From: Streptomyces griseiscabiei
GTDB lineage: Bacteria; Actinomycetota; Actinomycetes; Streptomycetales; Streptomycetaceae
Assembly (NCBI RefSeq): GCF_020010925.1
Contig: NZ_JAGJBZ010000001.1
Span: 1,860,001 to 1,924,000 of the forward strand
DNA length: 64,000 nucleotides
Direction: 5' to 3'
Under the pieces are notes generated by a model, which saw only the letters and a list, made by a program, of their open reading frames with translations, searched no databases and had not been told where the DNA came from. How positions within the stretch are numbered: position 1 is the stretch's first letter; each line of letters begins with the position of its first letter. Both the position numbers and the translations under genes were made by a program. This document shows, one piece after another, positions 57,765 through 64,000 of this stretch.

Positions 57765-60671
57765 TTGCCGTGGGACGTGGCTCCGCTGGTGGGCCGGGAG
57801 ACGGAGCTGGCGCGCCTCGACGAGGTGCTCGACGGGCTGACGGGGACCGGGCGGGCACCGGCGGGGGCCGGGCACGGGCCGGCGGTCGTCGATGTCACCG
57901 GGGCCGCGGGGATCGGCAAGAGCAGGCTGGTGTCGGAGTTCTGCGCGCGGGCCCGGGAGCGCGGCATGACCGTGCTGCGCGGCCGGGCGACCGAGTACGA
58001 GCAGCAGCTGCCGTACCAGCCGCTCGCGGACGCTCTCGCGGACCTCGACACCGAGCTGCGGATGCCCTCCTCGCCGGCCGACGTCCACACCATGGACCGT
58101 TTCGCCCTGCAGCGCGCGGTGTCGGCTCTCCTCGCCCGGATCGCGCAGGCGGGCGACGGCCTGGTGGTGGCCCTCGACGACGTGCACTGGGCGGACCCGG
58201 CGTCCCAGGAACTCCTGGACCATCTGGTCCGCCATCCGCCGCGCCGCGCGCCCGTGGTGATCGTGGTGGCACGCCGTGAACGGCAGACCTCGCCCCGGCT
58301 CGTCGCCTCCCTCACCCGGGGTGTGGAGGCCGGTACGGTGCTCCGTCTCGAACTCGGCCCGCTGGACCGGAGCGCCTGCCTCGCGGCGCTCGCCCCCGGC
58401 CGGCCGGCGGAGCTCGCCGCCGAGCTGTACACGGCCAGCGAGGGCAACCCGCTGTACTTCCTCGCCCTGCTCCAGGCGGGCAGACCCGCGGGGCTCAGCT
58501 CACTGCTCCTCGACGAGCTGACGCCCCTCACCGGCGGTCAGCGCCGGACGGTGCAGGCCGTGGCCGTGCTCGGCGACCATGCGGCACCCGCGGTGGTGGC
58601 GGCCGTCACCGGCCGCCCCGAAAGCGAACTGGAGCCGGACTTCCGGGAGTTGACCGCCCGCGATCTCGCGCGTCCGGGACCCGGCGGTCGCTGGGCGCTG
58701 CGGCATCCGGTACTGCGGTCCCTCGTCCACGACACCACCGATCCGCTGCTGCGGACCCGTATGCACCGGCTCGCGGCGGCCGAACTGGGCCGGATCGGGG
58801 CGCCGGTCGCCGAGCGGGCGCACCATGTCGAGCGGTCGCTGACCGGCTGGGACCCGGACGCCGTGGACGTGCTCGTCGAGGCCGCCCGGCAGGCCGCCGC
58901 GACCGCGCCCGCGAGCGGCGCCCACTGGCTGGGGGTCGCCCTTTCCCACCTTCCCGAGCTGCCGGAGCACAGTGCGCTGCGCCGCACCCTGATGCTGCGC
59001 CGGGCCGAGGCGCTCGGCGCCTGCGGCGGGCTGCGGGAGAGCCGGGACCTGCTCCACGAGGTGATCAGCCTGTCGCCGCCGGGCACCGACGACGGCGTAC
59101 GCGCGTCCGCCGTCACCCTGTGCGCGGTGATGGAACGTCATCTGGGGCGGTACACGGAGGCCGTGGCCCTGCTCCGCCGTGAACTGGCCCTGGGCACCGG
59201 CCTTTCCCCCGCCGAGACCGTCCAACTCGGCCTGGAACTGGGCTCGTCGGCACCGCACGCCAGCTCCTACCCGGACGTGAGGGACGACGTGCTGCGCACC
59301 CTGGAGCTGGCCCGGTCGCTGGGCGACGAGGTCGCGGAGGCGGGGGCGCTCGCGGTCATCGCGCTCGGGGAGGCGTACGAGGGCGACACCCGGGCCGCCG
59401 TGGAGGCCACCGAGCGGGCCGCCGCACTCATCGACTCCCTCACCGACCGGGATCTCGCGGGCCTGTGCGAGCCGCTGGCCCGGCTCGGCTGGGCGGAGGC
59501 GTTCCTGGAGCGGTACGCCGACGCCGAACGGCACGCCGAACGCGGGCTCGTGATCGCCCGGCGGGGCGGTCTGCTCTATGTGGTGCCGCATCTGCTGCTG
59601 TGCCGGTCCCATCTCCATGTCATGACGCTGCGGCTGCGGTCGGCCGTCGAGCTCGCCGAGGAGGCGGAGACGATCGCCCGGGGCATCGGCAGCGACGAAC
59701 TGCTCGCCTTCGTGCTGGCCTCCAAGGCCCAGGCGCTGCTCCCCGCGCTCCCGCCCGGTGACGGCGGGGCGCTGGCCGTGGCCGAGGAGGCCGTCGCGCG
59801 GGCCGGTGCCGGTTCCTACTGGTGGGCGTCGATCGCCTGGGGTGTCCTCGGGTACGCCGCGTTGCACTCCGGTGATCCGGCGCGCGCCCGGGCCGCCGTG
59901 CTCCGGGCGGGCGGGGAGGACCTCGCCGGGCTCCAGCCGAGCATGCGGCCCCTGTTCACCGAGGTCCTCGTCACCGCCGCCGTGGCCACCGGGGACCACG
60001 ACGAGGCCCGGCGGTGGGCGGAACGCGCCCGCAAGGAGGCCGAGCGGCTCGATCTCGTGGCGCAGCGGGCGTCCGCGCTGCGCAGCCTGGCCCATGTGCC
60101 GCTCGCCGCCGGCGACATGACCGCCGCGGCCGACCTGTTCGAGCGGGCCGCCGAGGAGGCCGCCCGGGGCCAGAGCCGGCTGTGGGAGGCCCAGACCCTG
60201 CTGACGGGCGCGCCCCTCACCGCGATGGCGGGCCGCCCGGCCCGCGCCCGCGCCATGTGGGAACGCGCCGTACGGCTGAGCACCGACGGCGACGCCCATC
60301 TGCTCATCGGCCTCGCGGAGGCGATACGTCCGGCCGTCTTCGTGGAGACGGAGACGGCAGCGACGACGACAGGTACGACGGCGACGGCGACCGCGACCGA
60401 ACCGGGAACAGGAGCCGGGGTCCCGTCACGGGTCGCGGCCTCCGTGGAGCCGGCCGTGCTGTCGCCGCGTGAGCGGCAGATCGCCGCCCTCGTCGCGGAG
60501 GGGCTGACCAGCCCCGCCATCGCCGGGCGGCTCTTCCTCAGCCCGCGCACGGTCGAGACCCACCTCTCGCGGATCTACCGCAAGACGGGTGTCACCACAC
60601 GGGCGGCGCTGGCCGCGCTGCAGGTGCGGGGCGCGCTGGGCGACGGCGGGGCGCAGTCGGAGCGGCGGTGA
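57765..60671 (+). CDS. LuxR family regulator with AAA ATPase domain (LAL type)
   Basis: Large ATP-binding regulator of 968 residues. Walker A GAAGIGKSR is near residues 45-53 and Walker B VVALDDVHWADPA near 135; the middle (about 380-860) is helical and TPR-like; a Thr/Ala-rich linker (about 865-885) leads to a C-terminal LuxR/GerE helix-turn-helix, LSPRERQIAALVAEGLTSPAIAGRLFLS (about 903-930). LAL proteins usually activate a pathway on sensing a ligand; the target is unknown. I chose the TTG at 57765 because AGGGGGA ends 6 bases upstream and the family opening LVGRETELARLDEVL follows at once. Confidence 0.88.
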   Translation: MPWDVAPLVGRETELARLDEVLDGLTGTGRAPAGAGHGPAVVDVTGAAGIGKSRLVSEFCARARERGMTVLRGRATEYEQQLPYQPLADALADLDTELRMPSSPADVHTMDRFALQRAVSALLARIAQAGDGLVVALDDVHWADPASQELLDHLVRHPPRRAPVVIVVARRERQTSPRLVASLTRGVEAGTVLRLELGPLDRSACLAALAPGRPAELAAELYTASEGNPLYFLALLQAGRPAGLSSLLLDELTPLTGGQRRTVQAVAVLGDHAAPAVVAAVTGRPESELEPDFRELTARDLARPGPGGRWALRHPVLRSLVHDTTDPLLRTRMHRLAAAELGRIGAPVAERAHHVERSLTGWDPDAVDVLVEAARQAAATAPASGAHWLGVALSHLPELPEHSALRRTLMLRRAEALGACGGLRESRDLLHEVISLSPPGTDDGVRASAVTLCAVMERHLGRYTEAVALLRRELALGTGLSPAETVQLGLELGSSAPHASSYPDVRDDVLRTLELARSLGDEVAEAGALAVIALGEAYEGDTRAAVEATERAAALIDSLTDRDLAGLCEPLARLGWAEAFLERYADAERHAERGLVIARRGGLLYVVPHLLLCRSHLHVMTLRLRSAVELAEEAETIARGIGSDELLAFVLASKAQALLPALPPGDGGALAVAEEAVARAGAGSYWWASIAWGVLGYAALHSGDPARARAAVLRAGGEDLAGLQPSMRPLFTEVLVTAAVATGDHDEARRWAERARKEAERLDLVAQRASALRSLAHVPLAAGDMTAAADLFERAAEEAARGQSRLWEAQTLLTGAPLTAMAGRPARARAMWERAVRLSTDGDAHLLIGLAEAIRPAVFVETETAATTTGTTATATATEPGTGAGVPSRVAASVEPAVLSPRERQIAALVAEGLTSPAIAGRLFLSPRTVETHLSRIYRKTGVTTRAALAALQVRGALGDGGAQSERR

Positions 60672-60802
60672 CGCCGAGGTGCCGGGGCGATCGGGCGTTC
60701 GGGGTGATCAGGGTGATCGGGTGTGATGTGTACCCCCTCGGTGCTTCTCCTCCGAGCGGGGTGGTTAGCATATGAGCGCCGCCTAGCTCGAAAGATGAAT
60801 CT

Positions 60803-62248
60803 GTGACTGCCTACGAGGACTCGTTCACCCAATGGAAGAACCGCGAGGAGATCGCGGAGTCGATGATCCCGATCATCGGGAAGCTGCACCGTGAGCGGGA
60901 CGTGACGGTCCTGCTGCACAGCCGCTCCTTGGTGAACAAGTCGGTGGTCAGCATCCTGAAGACCCACCGGTTCGCCCGCCAGATCGCCGGTGTGGAGCTC
61001 TCGGTCACCGACACCCTGCCGTTCCTCCAGGCCCTCACCATGCTCGACCTCGGGCCCTCCCAGATCGACATCGGTCTGCTCGCCGAGGCCCACCGCGCCG
61101 ACGACCGTGGGCTGTCGGCCGAGGAGTTCACGGCCGAGGCCGTCGCCGGTGCCACGGGCGCCAACAAGATCGCGGGCGGCGAGGGACGCGATGTCGTCCT
61201 CTACGGCTTCGGTCGCATCGGCCGCCTCGTGGCCCGGCTGCTCATCGAGAAGGCCGGCTCGGGCAACGGGCTGCGGCTGCGCGCCATCGTGGTGCGCGGG
61301 GGCGGCGAGCAGGACATCGTCAAGCGCGCCTCGCTGCTGCGCCGGGACTCCATCCACGGCCAGTTCCAGGGCACGATCACCGTGGACGAGTCGACCAGCA
61401 CGATCAACGCCAACGGCAACGAGATCAAGGTCATCTACGCCGGCGACCCGTCCGAGGTGGACTACACCGAGTACGGCATCAAGAACGCCATCCTCATCGA
61501 CAACACCGGCAAGTGGCGCGACCGCGAGGGCCTGTCCACGCATCTGCGGCCCGGTATCGACAAGGTCGTGCTGACCGCGCCCGGCAAGGGCGACGTCCCG
61601 AACATCGTGCACGGCGTCAACCACGACACGATCAAGCCGGACGAGCGGATCCTGTCCTGCGCCTCCTGCACCACCAACGCGATCGTGCCGCCGCTGAAGG
61701 CGATGGACGACGAGTTCGGTGTGCTGCGCGGTCATGTGGAGACCGTCCACTCGTTCACCAACGACCAGAACCTGCTGGACAACTACCACAAGTCGGACCG
61801 CCGGGGCCGCTCCGCGCCGCTCAACATGGTGATCACCGAGACGGGTGCCGCGTCGGCCGTCGCCAAGGCGCTGCCCGACCTGAAGGCGCCGATCACCGGC
61901 AGCTCGATCCGCGTCCCCGTCCCGGACGTGTCGATCGCGATCCTCAGCCTGCGCCTCGGCCGGGAGACCGACCGCGAGGAGGTCCTCGACCACCTCCGCA
62001 ACGTCTCGCTGACCTCGCCGCTCAAGCGCCAGATCGACTTCACCAACGCGCCCGACTCGGTCTCCAGCGACTTCATCGGCTCCCGCCACGCCTCGATCGT
62101 CGACGCGGGCGCCACCAAGGTCGACGGCGACAACGCGATCCTCTACCTCTGGTACGACAACGAGTTCGGCTACTCCTGCCAGGTCGTCCGGGTCGTCCAG
62201 CACGTCTCCGGGGTGGAGTACCCGACGTACCCGTCGCCGGCGGTCTGA
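60803..62248 (+). CDS. gap: Glyceraldehyde-3-phosphate dehydrogenase, long form with N-terminal extension
   Basis: GAPDH of 481 residues; ordinary GAPDH has about 335. The dehydrogenase core starts at [12 protein letters not shown] near residue 130 (NAD-binding), with the catalytic cysteine in SCASCTTN near 289 and [21 protein letters not shown] following. The first ~125 residues ([31 protein letters not shown]...) form a helical domain absent from glycolytic GAPDH and shared by a long actinobacterial paralogue. Probably a second GAPDH with a specialised, perhaps gluconeogenic, role (inference). GTG start; followed by a terminator. Confidence 0.9.
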   Translation: MTAYEDSFTQWKNREEIAESMIPIIGKLHRERDVTVLLHSRSLVNKSVVSILKTHRFARQIAGVELSVTDTLPFLQALTMLDLGPSQIDIGLLAEAHRADDRGLSAEEFTAEAVAGATGANKIAGGEGRDVVLYGFGRIGRLVARLLIEKAGSGNGLRLRAIVVRGGGEQDIVKRASLLRRDSIHGQFQGTITVDESTSTINANGNEIKVIYAGDPSEVDYTEYGIKNAILIDNTGKWRDREGLSTHLRPGIDKVVLTAPGKGDVPNIVHGVNHDTIKPDERILSCASCTTNAIVPPLKAMDDEFGVLRGHVETVHSFTNDQNLLDNYHKSDRRGRSAPLNMVITETGAASAVAKALPDLKAPITGSSIRVPVPDVSIAILSLRLGRETDREEVLDHLRNVSLTSPLKRQIDFTNAPDSVSSDFIGSRHASIVDAGATKVDGDNAILYLWYDNEFGYSCQVVRVVQHVSGVEYPTYPSPAV

Positions 62249-62279
62249 CCCACCGCCGGTACACCCCCCGTCCGACCAT

Positions 62280-62313
62280 GGGCCGGGCGAGCCGTCCATC
62301 GCTCGCCCGGCCC
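62280..62313 (+). terminator. Terminator after the long GAPDH gene
   Basis: Thirteen-base perfect inverted repeat GGGCCGGGCGAGC (62280-62292) / GCTCGCCCGGCCC (62301-62313), loop 8 bases, 31 bases after the stop. Confidence 0.8.
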
Positions 62314-62378
62314 TCGGCGTACCCGGCCCTCCGGCGCATCCGGCGGCGTTGTCAGTGGTGGGAGGCAGGATGGGTCCC

Positions 62379-64000
62379 ATGACGACATCAGTTGCAGTGA
62401 TCGTGGATGCCGCCGCCTACGCCCAGGCCGTCGAGGACGCGGTGCGCGCTTCGGCCGCGTACTACACGGGCGGGACGTCGGTGTTGGACGACGACGCGTA
62501 CGACAGACTCGTGCGGGGGATCGCGGTGTGGGAGGCCGCGCATCCCGACGAGGTGCTGCCGGACTCACCGAGCGGGAAGGTGGCCGGCGGCGCGGTCGAG
62601 GGGGACGTGCCGCACACGGTGGCGATGCTCAGCCTGGACAACGTGTTCTCGGGCGAGGAGTTCACCGCGTGGACGGCGTCGCTGGCCCGGCGGATCGGGC
62701 ACGACGTGGAGCGGTTCGGGGTGGAGCCGAAGCTCGACGGACTCGCGGTCGCCGCCCGTTACACACAGGGCCGGCTCACCCGGCTGATCACCCGGGGCGA
62801 CGGGACGGCCGGGGAGGACGTCTCGCACGCCATCGGCACGGTCGAGGGACTGCCGACCGAGCTGGCCGAGCCGGTCACCGTGGAGGTGCGGGGCGAAGTC
62901 CTCATGACGAACGCCCAGTTCGAGCACGCCAACGAGGTGCGCACCGGACACGGCGGGCAGCCGTTCGCGAATCCGCGCAACGCGGCGGCGGGCACCCTGC
63001 GCGCCCGGGAGCGGGCCTACACCGTGCCGATGACGTTCTTCGGGTACGGGCTGCTGGCACTGCCGGACACGGACACCGCGTTCGCGGAGCGGCTGGGCGA
63101 GCTGGCCCACAGCGAGCTGATGGCGCGCGCCGCCGAACTGGGCGTGAACACCACCGCGAGCACCGCCGTGCCCGGTGTCACCGCCGACTCGGTCGAGGGG
63201 GTCCTGGACCGGGTGAAGGAGATCGCCGCGCTGCGGGCCGAGCTGCCGTTCGGGATCGACGGGATCGTCGTCAAGGCCGACCTCGCCGCCGACCAGCGGG
63301 CCGCCGGCTCGGGCTCGCGCGCCCCGCGCTGGGCGATCGCGTACAAGCTGCCGGCCGTCGAGAAGATCACCCGACTGCTGGAGGTGCAGTGGAACGTGGG
63401 CCGCACCGGCATCATCGCCCCGCGCGGAGTGCTGGAGCCGGTCGAGATCGACGGTTCCACCATCACGTACGCCACCCTGCACAACCCGGCCGACATCACC
63501 CGCCGTGATCTGCGGCTGGGCGACCACGTCATGGTGCACCGCGCCGGTGACGTGATCCCCCGCGTGGAAGCGCCTGTCGCCCATCTGCGCACCGGTGACG
63601 AGCAGCCGATCGTCTTCCCCGAGGTGTGCCCGCGATGCGGTTCCGCCATCGACACCGGGGAGCAGCGCTGGCGCTGCGAGAACGGCCGCAACTGCCATCT
63701 GGTGGCGTCCCTCTCCTATGCCGTGGGCCGTGACCAGCTCGATGTGGAGGGGCTCGGCCACACACGCGTCGTCCAGCTCGTCGAGGCGGGCCTGGTGGCC
63801 GATCTCGCCGATCTGTTCACCCTCACCCGGGAGCAGCTCCTCGGTCTGGAGCGCATGGGCGAGACCAGCACCGACAATCTGCTGGCCGCGCTGGAGACGG
63901 CCAAGAGGCGACCGCTGTCGCGGGTGCTGTGCGCGCTGGGGGTGCGGGGCACCGGACGCTCCATGTCCCGCCGTATCGCCCGGTACTTCGCCACCATGGA
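62379..64000 (+). CDS. ligA: NAD-dependent DNA ligase, second LigA-type paralogue (3' end outside window)
   Basis: First 540 residues of an NAD+-dependent DNA ligase; the frame is still open at 64000. Adenylation-domain motif VEPKLDGLA has the lysine to be adenylated at residue 118; the [25 protein letters not shown] block and [16 protein letters not shown] (nucleotidyl-transferase motif) follow, then an OB fold. The four-cysteine zinc finger is CPRCG near 417-421 with C near 433 and 439, and the helix-hairpin-helix region begins at about 490. N-terminal domain Ia (ADDDAYDRL) is short and unlike the usual LigA. ATG at 62370 is in frame too. Probably additional to the housekeeping LigA. Confidence 0.88.
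   Translation, partial: MTTSVAVIVDAAAYAQAVEDAVRASAAYYTGGTSVLDDDAYDRLVRGIAVWEAAHPDEVLPDSPSGKVAGGAVEGDVPHTVAMLSLDNVFSGEEFTAWTASLARRIGHDVERFGVEPKLDGLAVAARYTQGRLTRLITRGDGTAGEDVSHAIGTVEGLPTELAEPVTVEVRGEVLMTNAQFEHANEVRTGHGGQPFANPRNAAAGTLRARERAYTVPMTFFGYGLLALPDTDTAFAERLGELAHSELMARAAELGVNTTASTAVPGVTADSVEGVLDRVKEIAALRAELPFGIDGIVVKADLAADQRAAGSGSRAPRWAIAYKLPAVEKITRLLEVQWNVGRTGIIAPRGVLEPVEIDGSTITYATLHNPADITRRDLRLGDHVMVHRAGDVIPRVEAPVAHLRTGDEQPIVFPEVCPRCGSAIDTGEQRWRCENGRNCHLVASLSYAVGRDQLDVEGLGHTRVVQLVEAGLVADLADLFTLTREQLLGLERMGETSTDNLLAALETAKRRPLSRVLCALGVRGTGRSMSRRIARYFATM

Overview
The window is chromosomal DNA of a high-GC actinomycete, almost certainly Streptomyces. Nearly every codon ends in G or C, GTG starts and 1- to 8-nt stop/start overlaps (ATGA, GTGA, TGATG) are frequent, and several families are typical of the genus (Rv1733c-like membrane protein, DUF5133, LAL-type LuxR regulator, GlgE pathway, MptB/GT87 mannosyltransferases). 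I see no phage, transposase, CRISPR, rRNA, tRNA or secondary-metabolite assembly-line genes.

Layout. 0-9 kb: a GNAT acetyltransferase, a sulfite-oxidase-like molybdoenzyme coupled to a flavin reductase, a DUF485/SSF symporter pair, a CE7 acetylesterase, a SnoaL-like protein and two hydrolases. 9-19 kb: a methyltransferase, a GH13 glucosidase, an LtaS-like sulfatase, a short Rho paralogue, a D,D-carboxypeptidase and a coupled MptB-GT87 mannosyltransferase pair. 19-25.5 kb: an Asn/Gln/Asp catabolic block (FadR-type regulator, amino-acid permease, asparaginase, aspartase, glutaminase). 25.6-29.5 kb: UppP, a paired fluoride channel, an SMP-30-like protein and an ATP-grasp protein. 29.6-37.9 kb: a galactan utilisation locus (GH53 endo-galactanase, GH42 beta-galactosidase, sugar ABC importer, LacI regulator). 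37.9-40.6 kb: an MFS pump and a VOC protein. 40.6-51.3 kb: an alpha-glucan cluster (glgX, a degenerate GHKL protein, a DUF5133 protein, glgE, treS, mak, glgB). 51.3-64 kb: VOC and MarR proteins, SseB-like protein, a large secreted CBM25 alpha-amylase, a GH29 fucosidase, a LuxR regulator, a long GAPDH and a second LigA cut by the window end.

How the genes work together. Carbohydrate metabolism dominates: galactan is cleaved outside the cell, its oligomers imported and split by GH42; starch is attacked by the secreted amylase; and GlgX/TreS/Mak/GlgE/GlgB interconvert glycogen, maltose, trehalose and maltose-1-phosphate. The Asn/Gln block would release ammonia and fumarate.

Sequence quality matters. 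glgE, treS, mak and glgB carry 22 reading-frame breaks, each repaired by adding one base to a G or C run; restoring them gives four full-length genes. The gap between the galactanase and beta-galactosidase genes is a G-run/C-run block that looks like a read-end artefact. Both are more likely technical than biological. The most interesting biological signals are a Rho paralogue with altered RNA-binding residues behind a C-rich leader, and a two-copy inverted-repeat element placed just after stop codons in the same transcriptional orientation.
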